Shown piece after piece: positions 34,801-44,214 of a stretch of 64,000 bases of DNA. The notes below the pieces were generated by a model. It was not told where the DNA came from, ran no database searches, and was given only the letters and a program-made list of their open reading frames with translations. Position 1 is the first letter of the stretch. The number at the start of each line of letters is the position of its first letter. The stretch spans positions 62,001 to 126,000 of the forward strand of contig DATILI010000168.1 of NCBI GenBank assembly GCA_035476635.1. Direction: 5' to 3'. The DNA is from DATILI01 sp035476635 (lineage in GTDB: Bacteria > Pseudomonadota > Gammaproteobacteria > Burkholderiales > Burkholderiaceae_C). Both the position numbers and the translations under genes were made by a program.

Positions 34801-35345
34801 GCAACACGCTGGCGCGTGCGGTGGCTGAGAACTTCTCGAAGCTGATGGCCTACAAGGATGAGTACGAGGTCGCGCGGCTCTACAGTCGCCCACAGTTCAT
34901 GAAGATGCTGCACGCGGAGTTCGAAGGCGATCTCCGCGTTTCCTTCAACCTTTCCCCACCGCTGTTCGCGGGCCGCGACCCCGGGACTGGCCTGCCGCGC
35001 AAGCGCGAATATGGCGGCTGGATGCTTCGAATGATGGCGGTCCTTGCCCGCCTGAAAGGGCTGCGTGGCACGCGCCTCGATCTCTTCGGCTACATGGCCG
35101 AACGCCGCGCGGAGCGCGCTCTCGTCGCGGAGTACGAGGAGACGCTCACGCGGATCGCCGGGCAATTGCGGCCGGACAACCACGCCCAGGCCGTGGCGTT
35201 GGCATCTCTCCCCCAGGACGTGCGAGGCTTCGGCCATGTCAAGCAGGCTGCGATGGCGACGGCAGCTGCCAGGAGAAGCGCGCTGCTTGCCGAGTTCGAC
35301 GCAGCCCAGCTTGCTTCATACACGGGATCGTCAATCCGCGTATGA
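31845..35345 (+). CDS. Indolepyruvate:ferredoxin oxidoreductase-like, fused subunits
   Basis: This 1,166-residue single-chain member of the aerobic proteobacterial 2-oxoacid:ferredoxin oxidoreductase family has three recognisable parts. The N-terminal pyrophosphate/TPP modules carry YVSGYRGSPLGGLD and later PYFCSGCPHNTSTKLPEG (about 437) and GIGCHGMAMW. A Cys-rich Fe-S segment reads CEGCGDCSAKSGC (about 642). The gamma-type domain starts at MAGIGGTGVVTVSAVLAMAA (about 730) and is followed by a C-terminal extension. It converts a 2-oxoacid to acyl-CoA and CO2 with reduced ferredoxin. It is placed directly after the LeuB-like dehydrogenase, whose product is a 2-oxoacid. Confidence 0.9.
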   Translation: MAETKQEGTALRVQDLVARYDVNEQEVLLSGSQALVRVLLAQRELDKRAGLNTGGYVSGYRGSPLGGLDMGLWKAAKQLEACGIVFQPGLNEELAASAVGGTQQLDAYGPARVEGVFGMWYGKGPGVDRAGDALKHANVAGTHPRGGVLAVFGDDHPGKSSTVAHHSEQAMAANAIPVLYPSNVQDIARFGLLGYAMSRYSGSWVAMKLVNETAEQTAVVNLAVDEFRPELPATEGLLPPEGVHFRGVYAPLRDEEIVNQHRLPLVARFARANCLDSIALGAEGPLGIVTAGKAYEDVRQALRMLGIDDARARALGLAVYKVGLVWPLEPVGLRAFASRRQELFFVEEKAAFMEPQAAALLYNQVERPAITGKSDVECRPLLPSEKSLEPVDIAFTLAARLEALGLADAELAERVRGLRSYRSALLPVLAVSERRMPYFCSGCPHNTSTKLPEGSHAIAGIGCHGMAMWAKPGTHLSAQMGGEGLNWAGLHAFSNTRHVFQNLGDGTYFHSGSLAIRAAVASGANITYKILFNDAVAMTGGQPIDGQLSVVQLAHQVLAEGASRVVVLTEDPLRYAKPNSLPPGVDLFERGMLDRVQKELRDHRGCTVLIYDQTCAAEKRRRRKKGAYPDPDQRMFIHPDVCEGCGDCSAKSGCVSIEPLQTPLGRKRAINQSSCNKDYSCVQGFCPSFVTVRGARQRRAPQFDIPAATLRRLPPAPIAVIPENNYSVLMAGIGGTGVVTVSAVLAMAAHLEYKAASTYDMTGLSQKNGAVFSHLRVAAHPQDIHSPRVGQGEASLVMGFDLVAALSDESFRTIGRGTAFIGNRRVQETAAFVADRDARIDGDVLVRKIAQRVDDTQTGLVDAAGLAQALFGDAVAVNMLLLGVAAQRGWLPVGTAAIERAIELNGVQVDLNKRAFLTGRVWVFDPTCLAAAAAPTPLEAARLPLDELVAQRSALLEDYQNATYADRYRRLVQRVGDAEQAALPGSNTLARAVAENFSKLMAYKDEYEVARLYSRPQFMKMLHAEFEGDLRVSFNLSPPLFAGRDPGTGLPRKREYGGWMLRMMAVLARLKGLRGTRLDLFGYMAERRAERALVAEYEETLTRIAGQLRPDNHAQAVALASLPQDVRGFGHVKQAAMATAAARRSALLAEFDAAQLASYTGSSIRV

Positions 35346-35436
35346 ACATATCCCGGCCAGTGCACGGGATTGCACCAAGGCGGCGGCTGCAATTCGCTAT
35401 CCGCGTCATGAAGTGAAGTCATCAAAGGAGCATCAT

Positions 35437-36636
35437 ATGAACTCGGCAAAGATTGGCATCGTCATGGCTATCACTCCCAAGGGCCGGTTCGGCGAAAAAC
35501 CGGCGGCGTGGATGGGTCGAGTCTTCGCCATTGTCTTTTCAGCCGCGTTTGTCGCAAGTGCGCCGGGTGTGATGCAGGAAGCCATGGCCGAACCGATTGC
35601 TGCGGTCATGACTTATGAAGGAGGCGCAAACACGCAGCGGTCTTCCAGCTTCGCCGCTGGGGCCAAAGCCTATTTCGCAAGAATCAACGCGCAAGGCGGC
35701 GTTCACGGCAGACCCTTGCATGTCGTGCTGGCAGAGTTTCCCGGGGACGTGAGCAAGCACGCAGAGATCCTGCGGGCTACCGCGAGGAACACCGGCGCGG
35801 TTGCCTTGCTGGGGTGCGCCAGTGACGATGTGTGCCAGATGTCGGCCCAAGTCGCGGCTGATCTGAAAGTCCCGCTGGTTGGCCCGTTGTCGGGATCCAG
35901 TGCGCTCGCCAGACAGAAAAACGCCTTCGTGTTCAGGATTCGCCCGGGCTACGCGCGGGAAGCCTCAGCAATCGCCGCCCAGCTAACCTCGCTGGCCTGC
36001 ACGAATGTCGTCCTGGTGACGGATGCCCTCGATCAGCAAGAGTCGACCTCGGTGATCGCCCAAGCATTGGGTCAACGAGGCATTAAGGTAGATCTGGTGC
36101 GCGTGAGCACGGCTTCGAAGAGTGAGATCGCGGCAATGATGAAGAAGCTGGGAAGCGGCGGATACCACGCAGCGGTGCTCAACATGAACGTCAAATCCAT
36201 CGAGAGCATTGTGGACGCAGGCATGTCGGAAAGAGAAGAGTGGCCGCGAGTGCTGATCACTTTGGCGAACGGCAGCCTTCAGCCCCTCATGACGTATTTC
36301 AAGGGACGGGTAGTCGGCTTCTCGCAAGTGGTGCCCAATCCCGAGATTCTTACCTACCAGTTGTCGCGCGATCTTGAACTGGACGCCGGCAAGTACGGCA
36401 GTACGTTGTCTTTTTCGTTCGATGGCATGGAGGGTTATCTGGCGGCCCGTCTTCTTGTGGAGGGTTTGCGCCGCACAGGCTCCAAGTTCACGCCAGAGCG
36501 CCTTGCGGAAACCCTAGCCTCGCAAGATTCCTGGGAGATCGGTGGATTTCGACTGAGTTTCGTACCGGGCCGTGATTCCGGATCCGACTGGGTCGACGTC
36601 GGTCTGCGTTCCCGCTCAGGGACCTTGGTTCGATAG
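35437..36636 (+). CDS. ABC transporter substrate-binding protein, Leu/Ile/Val type (Peripla_BP_6)
   Basis: This 399-residue type I periplasmic binding protein has a long signal region (WMGRVFAIVFSAAFVASAPGVMQEAMA, ending near residue 51). The mature portion starts with PIAAVMTYEGGANTQRSSSFAAGAKAYFARINAQGGVHGRPLHVV and has TGAVALLGCASDDVCQMSAQVAADLKVPLVGPLSGSSALA in the hinge region. The ATG at 35437 has AAAGGAG upstream. No LivHMGF-type permease or ATPase is adjacent, so it is an orphan receptor. It may capture an aromatic or branched acid for the neighbouring oxidoreductase pathway. Confidence 0.88.
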   Translation: MNSAKIGIVMAITPKGRFGEKPAAWMGRVFAIVFSAAFVASAPGVMQEAMAEPIAAVMTYEGGANTQRSSSFAAGAKAYFARINAQGGVHGRPLHVVLAEFPGDVSKHAEILRATARNTGAVALLGCASDDVCQMSAQVAADLKVPLVGPLSGSSALARQKNAFVFRIRPGYAREASAIAAQLTSLACTNVVLVTDALDQQESTSVIAQALGQRGIKVDLVRVSTASKSEIAAMMKKLGSGGYHAAVLNMNVKSIESIVDAGMSEREEWPRVLITLANGSLQPLMTYFKGRVVGFSQVVPNPEILTYQLSRDLELDAGKYGSTLSFSFDGMEGYLAARLLVEGLRRTGSKFTPERLAETLASQDSWEIGGFRLSFVPGRDSGSDWVDVGLRSRSGTLVR

Positions 36637-36677
36637 CAGCGCCAGGGATCGGCGCGGGCCTCGCGCGCGTTCGGTGA

Positions 36678-36857
36678 CAGGAAATCAAGCGCCTAACGCA
36701 GCCGCACGTTGTTGTAGAAGGTTTGACGCAATACGACCTGGTGGCCAAGCGCTACGTGGCCTCCGCCCTTGCCAATGAAGAATCGGCCTGGAAGTTCAAC
36801 CGGACCATGAAGGCTCGTGACTTCACACCGGGCGCCTTGCGTCGGATGGGCGATTGA
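36678..36857 (+). pseudogene. Unrecognised open fragment, possible C-terminal gene remnant
   Basis: A 59-codon frame without a good start ends in TGA and reads GLTQYDLVAKRYVASALANE, continuing ESAWKFNRTMKARDFTPGAL. Its composition and regular helical look resemble real protein rather than random translation, and it lies in an otherwise gene-free 346-bp gap. I do not recognise the family. It may be the surviving C-terminus of a gene deleted at the boundary between the two halves of the window. Confidence 0.3.
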
Positions 36858-36982
36858 GGCTGACGCGCTGCCGGGAGATCCAGCGCGCTCCATGCGCGCG
36901 GACTTCAGCCAATTGCCGCAAGCATTGGCGTGATGTTGCTGCGTATGCTCGCAGGCATCAGTAACTCCGTCCCGATGCATCT

Positions 36983-37804
36983 ATGACCACGCTCAAAGAC
37001 AAGACCCTGTTCATCACCGGTGCCAGCCGCGGCATCGGCAAGGCCATCGCGCTGCGCGCCGCGCGCGACGGCGCCAACATCGTCGTGGCCGCCAAGACGG
37101 CGGTCGCCGATCCGCGCCTGCCCGGCACGATCCACAGCGCGGCCGAGGAGATCCGGGCCGCGGGCGGCCAGGCCTTGCCCCTGGTGGTCGACGTGCGCGA
37201 GGAAGACCAGGTGCGGCAGGCGGTGGCCGCGGCTGTCGAGCGCTTCGGCGGCATCGACATCCTCGTCAACAACGCCAGCGCCATCAACCTGTCGGGCGTG
37301 GGCGAACTGCCCATGAAGCGCTACGACCTGATGATGGGCATCAACGTGCGCGGCAGCTACCTGTGCGCGCAGGCCTGCCTGCCGCACCTGCTGAAGTCGG
37401 CCAATCCGCACATCCTGACGCTGTCGCCGCCGATAGACCTGAACCCGAAGTGGTTCAAGCAGTACGCCGCGTACACCACCTCGAAGTTCGCAATGAGCAT
37501 GATCAGCCTGGGTCTGTCCGAAGAGTTGCGCGAACACGGCGTAGCCGCCAATGCATTGTGGCCGCGTACCCTCATCGGCACCAGTGCGCTGAGCATTGCC
37601 ACCCCCGGTCTGGCGGAGAGGGCACGCACGCCGGCAATCATGGCCGACGCCGCCTGGCACATCCTGACGACGCCGAGCCGCGAGCGCACCGGCGCCTTCC
37701 TGCTGGACGAGCAGGTGCTGCGCGCCGCCGGTGTGGTCGATTTCTCAGGCTATCTCGTCACGCCGGGCGTCGAGCCGCTCATCGACCTCTTCGTCGAGCC
37801 TTGA
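36983..37804 (+). CDS. SDR-family oxidoreductase (HSDL2-like)
   Basis: The 273-residue protein has cofactor loop FITGASRGIGKAIALR (about 10-25), IDILVNNASAINLSG, and Y-x-x-x-K in YAAYTTSKFAMSMISLGL. The catalytic Ser region LTLSPPIDLNP and the insertion after AKTAVADPRLPGTIHSAAEEI match the subgroup of hydroxysteroid dehydrogenase-like protein 2 (HSDL2). These proteins act on lipid or acyl-type substrates that are poorly defined. It is monocistronic, with no Shine-Dalgarno consensus close to the ATG. It is convergent with bioB across a hairpin at 37827-37848. Confidence 0.87.
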   Translation: MTTLKDKTLFITGASRGIGKAIALRAARDGANIVVAAKTAVADPRLPGTIHSAAEEIRAAGGQALPLVVDVREEDQVRQAVAAAVERFGGIDILVNNASAINLSGVGELPMKRYDLMMGINVRGSYLCAQACLPHLLKSANPHILTLSPPIDLNPKWFKQYAAYTTSKFAMSMISLGLSEELREHGVAANALWPRTLIGTSALSIATPGLAERARTPAIMADAAWHILTTPSRERTGAFLLDEQVLRAAGVVDFSGYLVTPGVEPLIDLFVEP

Positions 37805-37826
37805 ACCATTTCTGGATCTGATCTGA

Positions 37827-37848
37827 AGGGCAGCGACAACGCTGCCCT
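37827..37848. terminator. 9-bp stem, 4-base loop hairpin between convergent genes
   Basis: AGGGCAGCG, loop ACAA, CGCTGCCCT form a perfect hairpin between the ends of the SDR gene and bioB. There is no U-tract on either side, so it is at best a weak bidirectional terminator or transcript-end stabiliser. Confidence 0.5.
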
Positions 37849-37865
37849 GCTGGGCGCCAGGCTCG

Positions 37866-38894
37866 TCAGCTTTGCGCGGTTTGCAAGCTCGGGCGCTCGC
37901 CCTGCACGCGCAGCCCCAGACGCTCGAACAAGGCGCGGTCGCGCTGAGCCTGCGGGTTGGACGTGGTGAGCAGCCTATCCCCATAGAAGATGGAGTTGGC
38001 GCCGGCCAGGAAACACAGCGCCTGCAGTGCCTCGTTCATCTGTTCACGGCCAGCCGACAGCCGTACCATCGTACGCGGCATGGTGATGCGCGCGACCGCG
38101 ATCGTGCGCACGAACTCGAAGGGGTCGATCGCGTCGGCCTTCTCCAGGGGCGTACCTTCCACCGCCACCAGGTTGTTGATGGGGACCGACTCGGGATACG
38201 GGTCAAGATTGGCCAGTTGGGCAATGAGCCCGGCGCGCTGCGTGCGACTCTCTCCCAGGCCGACGATGCCGCCGCAGCAGACCTTCATGCCCGCGTCCCG
38301 CACATGCCCCAGTGTGTCGAGCCGGTCCTGGTAGGTGCGCGTGCTGATGATCTGGCCATAGAACTCAGGTGCGCTATCGAGGTTGTGGTTGTAGTAATCC
38401 AGCCCCGCATCCTTCAACTCGTGGGCCTGCCCGGCGTCGAGCATGCCCAGCGTCATGCAGGTTTCCAGGCCCAGTGCCCGGACCTCTCGCACCATCTCGA
38501 CCACCCTCTCCATATCCCGCTGCTTCGGGCTGCGCCAGGCCGCGCCCATGCAGAAGCGCGTGGCCCCTTGGGCCTTGGCAGCCAGCGCGGCTTCGACGAC
38601 CTTGTCAACGCCCATGAGCTTGGTCGCCTCAACGCCTGTGTCGAAATGCGCCGACTGCGGGCAGTAACCGCAATCTTCGGAACAGCCGCCGGTCTTGATG
38701 GACAGCAGTGTGGAAAGCTGCACCTCGCAGGCATCGAAATGATCTCGGTGCACCTTTTGTGCGCGGAACATCAGGTCCATAAAGGGCAATGCGAATAGCG
38801 CTTCGACCTCGGCCACAGGCCAACGGGCTGCGCCGTCGCCGAGCGGGGTCATGCTCGCCCGTAGGGTCGACAGGGGGATGGTGACCGTTGTCAT
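37866..38894 (-). CDS. bioB: Biotin synthase
   Basis: This 342-residue radical SAM enzyme has the SAM-cluster cysteines in [16 protein letters not shown] (C-x3-C-x2-C, about 69-80). Other BioB motifs are [46 protein letters not shown] and the Arg ligand of the [2Fe-2S] cluster in LSAGREQM. It inserts sulfur into dethiobiotin. It stands alone without bioADF, next to clusters that include a biotin-dependent carboxylase (47521-52285). It lies 187 bp downstream of an AraC-type regulator on the same strand. Confidence 0.97.
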   Translation of the reverse strand: MTTVTIPLSTLRASMTPLGDGAARWPVAEVEALFALPFMDLMFRAQKVHRDHFDACEVQLSTLLSIKTGGCSEDCGYCPQSAHFDTGVEATKLMGVDKVVEAALAAKAQGATRFCMGAAWRSPKQRDMERVVEMVREVRALGLETCMTLGMLDAGQAHELKDAGLDYYNHNLDSAPEFYGQIISTRTYQDRLDTLGHVRDAGMKVCCGGIVGLGESRTQRAGLIAQLANLDPYPESVPINNLVAVEGTPLEKADAIDPFEFVRTIAVARITMPRTMVRLSAGREQMNEALQALCFLAGANSIFYGDRLLTTSNPQAQRDRALFERLGLRVQGERPSLQTAQS

Positions 38895-39081
38895 GAGTTG
38901 GGTTTCCTAATGAGAATGCCGGAGGTTGGGCTGCAGTTGTGGCGTGAAAAGCCTTCAGCCTATCGGGGGCACGCTGCTCTGTCTTGCGGCGACTGGCTGG
39001 AGTGTCGCCGTCACCGAGGCATTGCTAGAGCCGCTGTCGGATCGCTAGCACCTACCCGGGAGTGAGTTCACTGTCTGATCT
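38895..39081. other. Intergenic, bioB upstream region
   Basis: 187 bp between the AraC regulator and bioB on the same strand. I see no BirA-like operator or strong promoter consensus in it. Confidence 0.3.
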
Positions 39082-39906
39082 TTAATGGTCGATCAGCTCG
39101 AGGCGGCGCGAACCGGACAGAATGTCGCTAGGCCGAAGTCCATAGATATGTTTGATCGAATGGCTGAAGTGCGTCGAGTCCGGGTACCCCGCGTCAAGCG
39201 CGACCTCGGTCAGATTGGAGCCACCTTTGACCAACTGCGGCAACACGCCGCGCGCGCGTTTCCAGGCCTGGAAGCGGCGAAACGGCGTGCCGGTTTCGGA
39301 CTTGAACAGATGCAGGAATCGAGAAAAAGAAAGATTGACTTCACGGGCGCACTCCTCGGCCCCATAGCGGGCTTCCGGTTGGCTGCGGATGCGCTCCACG
39401 ATGTGCGCGATTCTTGGATCCAGTAGCTTGCGCCCGAGCGAACCACCGTAGAGAGCCTCTTCCAGGGCGGGGCCAAACAATTCGTCACTCGACGCACCTT
39501 CGCTGGACCCGGTCCCCGACGTACGCACGCGACTAGCCAGTATCGGCAGGCCGTTAGAACGACGCATACCCTCCTGCCTGCACGGCAGCAGGGAAAGATC
39601 AACGCTCTCGGGTTCAGTCAAGACGACAGCGATGGACTTGTCAGGCGAGGCAATTTGATGCGGAACGTACGGGCGCACTGCTGCCACGCCGTGCTTTTGC
39701 CACGCCCCGTCCATATAGCGCAGCAGGAACGGCCGGCCACGCGACACGTAGACTGTGTATGCGCCCAGTTCACGCCATGACGGCTTGCCCAGCAAACCGA
39801 CGTAAAAAGCCCTGTCGGCGTCCATCGCAAGAAATCCTGCGCGCTCGACCTCGAGATGCTCAAGATTCGTCTTTTCGGACGATGACGATACATTTTTTTG
39901 GTACAT
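39082..39906 (-). CDS. AraC-family transcriptional regulator
   Basis: The protein has 274 residues. The C-terminal AraC DNA-binding domain is visible as ARYGAEECAREVNLSFSRFLHLFKSETGTPFRRFQAWKRARGVLPQLVKGGSNLTEVALDAGYPDSTHFSHSIKHIYGLRPSDI (about 175-258). The N-terminal region (about 20-150) is a cupin-like sensor. It is divergent from the acyl-CoA dehydrogenase at 40108, separated by 201 bp, and is the likely regulator of that gene. Confidence 0.9.
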   Translation of the reverse strand: MYQKNVSSSSEKTNLEHLEVERAGFLAMDADRAFYVGLLGKPSWRELGAYTVYVSRGRPFLLRYMDGAWQKHGVAAVRPYVPHQIASPDKSIAVVLTEPESVDLSLLPCRQEGMRRSNGLPILASRVRTSGTGSSEGASSDELFGPALEEALYGGSLGRKLLDPRIAHIVERIRSQPEARYGAEECAREVNLSFSRFLHLFKSETGTPFRRFQAWKRARGVLPQLVKGGSNLTEVALDAGYPDSTHFSHSIKHIYGLRPSDILSGSRRLELIDH

Positions 39907-40107
39907 GGGCAGAACGCGCTAGGCGCTATGGAGTGTTTGGCAGCGTAGATATTTTAATTCGGCTGGCCGCACGAACATAGGAATTTCCCATCGCAAGACA
40001 TGGGCGGCTTCTTGCCACTCAGCCAGCTGGCACAAGACCCCACACGCCTGCGTCGGTATGGTGCGACTGGTAATTAACCGCATACGCCCAACTCCACATA
40101 GCGACCC
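39907..40107. promoter_or_regulatory. Divergent intergenic region, araC-type regulator / acyl-CoA dehydrogenase
   Basis: 201 bp with an AT-rich patch (TAGATATTTTAATTC near 39946-39960) that may hold the promoters. No clear direct repeat for the AraC protein was found by eye. Confidence 0.35.
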
Positions 40108-41898
<1,791 letters not shown>

Positions 41899-41981
41899 TC
41901 ACGGCCTAAGCAACATCAACGGCCGCTGTAACGCGGTGCGCGCTTTTTGCTGCGCGTCCGCAACTGGTCCGATGTGACTTC

Positions 41982-43109
41982 TCAATGGCCAAAATTTCTC
42001 CGTACCCACGCCTGAACGACATCGAAATATGCCTGAGCGTTGAAACCGAGATTCAGCATGTGCCCGGCGCCCGGTAAGACGTAACCTTCAACGGACGGAA
42101 CATTCGGGCCCAGATGTGGCGCTTCCTTGGCGACCAGCGCATCGGAATACTGACAGACGCCCTCGCCGCAGAAGCCCCTGTCAACCGCACCCATCACCAT
42201 CAGCACCGGGACCCGGATGTCGAGTGGCTGGTTGGGGAAGAGCAGGAGGCTGGCGCCTTCCGCCGCCGTGGTGGTCTCCTTCCACTGCTCGTCGAGCGCC
42301 ACGACCTCGGGATCGGCCGGCGCGGGCGTGTAAAGGAGCTCGTAGCGGACGCCAGGCCGGGTTGTCAGGTAGCCAGGATCGTAGCTGAGCAAGCCAAACT
42401 TCGGATCCAGCGTGACGGGCCACGCGTTGGTTGCATCGGTGAGGGTCACCGTCGGATAGTGGGTCATGCCAGTGATGACGACGCCATCGACGTCCTTGTA
42501 CCGCGACGCCGCCAGTTCGGCGGTCACGCTTCCAAAGGAGTGACCGACGAGCACGACCTTGCTGAATGCCGGCCGCACACCGTTCGGGCGAGCGATGGCG
42601 GCGCCGGACCGCAGCGCCGCTACGAGCTGATGAACTACCCACGCGTTGGCGTTCCCGTCAACCCATGCGCTTAGCGGATGGCTGCTCTTGCCAATCCCGA
42701 TGCGGTCGATCGACAGCGTCGCATATCCGGCCTTGGTCGCGGCCGCCACATAGTTGTAGATCAGCGAACTCGAATTCCGGGGGTCGGGAAAATCCCAGTA
42801 CCGGTTGTTGTACGTGGCGCCGTGCAGCAGCAGTTGGACGACCGAGGGGTTGGCGTTGGTCGGCATACAGAGCTTCACAAAGATCGACTGATTCTTCGCG
42901 CCCCCTTCCTGCAGCGACACCGAAACCCGGCTTTCATGACACGCGTCCGGCGGAGCTGCCTCAGCCCTCTGTAGGCTTCCGCCCAGGCGCGCCGCCTCCT
43001 CGGCCGTCAGCGCCGCCAAGGCCACGTTCGAACCCGCGCCCAGGCACAGGGCGGCACTCAGTGCCCACCAGGTCAAGCGCTTGATTCCACCAGATGATTT
43101 GCTGTTCAT
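41982..43109 (-). CDS. Secreted alpha/beta hydrolase
   Basis: The 375-residue protein starts with an export signal (LTWWALSAALCLGAGSNVALA). The nucleophile elbow is KVVLVGHSFGSVTAEL (about 185-200), the acid is probably in LMVMGAVDRGFCGEGVCQYSDA (about 300-321) and the His in YVLPGAGHMLNLG (about 347-359). The fold is that of AB_hydrolase_6-type lipases/esterases. It is likely periplasmic or extracellular, cleaving an ester before uptake by the TctC receptor encoded 106 bp upstream. The two cysteines in the acid loop may form a disulfide. Confidence 0.85.
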   Translation of the reverse strand: MNSKSSGGIKRLTWWALSAALCLGAGSNVALAALTAEEAARLGGSLQRAEAAPPDACHESRVSVSLQEGGAKNQSIFVKLCMPTNANPSVVQLLLHGATYNNRYWDFPDPRNSSSLIYNYVAAATKAGYATLSIDRIGIGKSSHPLSAWVDGNANAWVVHQLVAALRSGAAIARPNGVRPAFSKVVLVGHSFGSVTAELAASRYKDVDGVVITGMTHYPTVTLTDATNAWPVTLDPKFGLLSYDPGYLTTRPGVRYELLYTPAPADPEVVALDEQWKETTTAAEGASLLLFPNQPLDIRVPVLMVMGAVDRGFCGEGVCQYSDALVAKEAPHLGPNVPSVEGYVLPGAGHMLNLGFNAQAYFDVVQAWVRRNFGH

Positions 43110-43215
43110 GTGTATGTCTCCTTACGCGTCACAGGCTCGGGCCATGCTTTGCTGCTCTCGGGCGGCGCGCTGGCCGACGCCGAGCGCTTGACCACTCGAT
43201 TCGTGGCTGGCAACG

Positions 43216-44196
43216 TTAGTCCAGCGTCACGCCGACTTTGCGGACGACCGCCCCATAGCGCGCTTGTTCGCGGCTGAAGGTCGACACTGCGGCTTCCGGC
43301 GTGGTGGGATTGATGATGTTCTCTTGTTCTGCCATCGCCTTCTTCACCTCGTGCGAAGTCCACGCAGTGACGATGGCCTCGTTTAGGCGCTTGACTTCTG
43401 TCGGAGCGAGCTTGGCCGGTCCGATTGCGGCGAGCCAGCCGCCCACATTGACGTTGATTCCTTGCTCCTGTAGCGTCGGAATGTTCGCCAAGGAGGGCAC
43501 CCTTGTTGCGCCAGTCGCCGCCACCGCCCGCAAGGTCCTGGCCTTGAGGTGCGCCTGTACAGCAGGAACCGCGAGTACCCCGAAATCGACCTGGCCCCCT
43601 ATCAAATCGGTAATCATCTGTCCGGCGCCCTTGTAAGGGATGTGGCGAGCCTTCAGTCCCGCCCCGTCGACGAACATTTCGGCGGCGAGGTGAAGGATGG
43701 TGCCGTTGCCGGATGAGCCGAAGTTGTAGTGGTCCGGTTTGGCCTTGATCAACTCCACCATTTCCTTGGCGTTGTTGACCGGTAGCCTTTGGGGATTGAC
43801 CACAAGCAAGAACGGCGTCTCACCGACGATCGTGATCGGCGTGATGTCCTTTAGGCTGTCGTACGGCATCTTCTTGTAGACGGCCGGATTGACGGAGTGG
43901 TTGTTGGAGACGAACGCAATCGTGTTGCCGTCCGGCGCCGCCTTGACCAACTGCTGCGTGCCCACGATCCCACCGGAGCCGGGCAGGTTCTCCACTATGA
44001 CAGGGCGGCCCAGCGCCTTGCTCATCGCGTTCTGAGCGGACCGGACCACAACGTCCTGAGCGGAGCCGGCACTTGCTGGAACGATGATCCGCAAAGGAGC
44101 GTTGCTCCCCTGGGCACCGGCCATGGTGGGATGGGCGCAGAGGATCGCCGTGGCAGCGAGGCCGCCAATTAAGGCGCGACGATTCGTGGTTTGCAT
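43216..44196 (-). CDS. Bug/TctC-family periplasmic binding protein
   Basis: The 326-residue protein has an RR-containing signal (TTNRRALIGGLAATAILCAHPTMAGAQ), then APLRIIVPASAGSAQDVVVRSAQNAMSKALG and NLPGSGGIVGTQQLVKAAPDGNT. It begins at ATG 44196, placed 5-6 bases after GGAGGAG. The in-frame ATG at 44211 overlaps that Shine-Dalgarno sequence. It lies 18 bp downstream of the BKACE gene, suggesting it imports that enzyme's substrate or precursor. There is no TctAB permease nearby. Confidence 0.92.
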   Translation of the reverse strand: MQTTNRRALIGGLAATAILCAHPTMAGAQGSNAPLRIIVPASAGSAQDVVVRSAQNAMSKALGRPVIVENLPGSGGIVGTQQLVKAAPDGNTIAFVSNNHSVNPAVYKKMPYDSLKDITPITIVGETPFLLVVNPQRLPVNNAKEMVELIKAKPDHYNFGSSGNGTILHLAAEMFVDGAGLKARHIPYKGAGQMITDLIGGQVDFGVLAVPAVQAHLKARTLRAVAATGATRVPSLANIPTLQEQGINVNVGGWLAAIGPAKLAPTEVKRLNEAIVTAWTSHEVKKAMAEQENIINPTTPEAAVSTFSREQARYGAVVRKVGVTLD

Positions 44197-44214
44197 GTTT
44201 GTCTCCTCCACGCC

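Noticed and set aside
41899..41981. GCGCGC-T5-GCTGCGCG stretch as an intrinsic terminator between convergent genes
   Set aside because: The arms do not pair perfectly and the T-run lies in the loop rather than after a stem.
43106..43363. Short 85-codon minus-strand frame between the secreted hydrolase and the TctC gene
   Set aside because: Most of it overlaps the 3' end of the TctC gene in another frame, and it has no ribosome-binding site or family resemblance.
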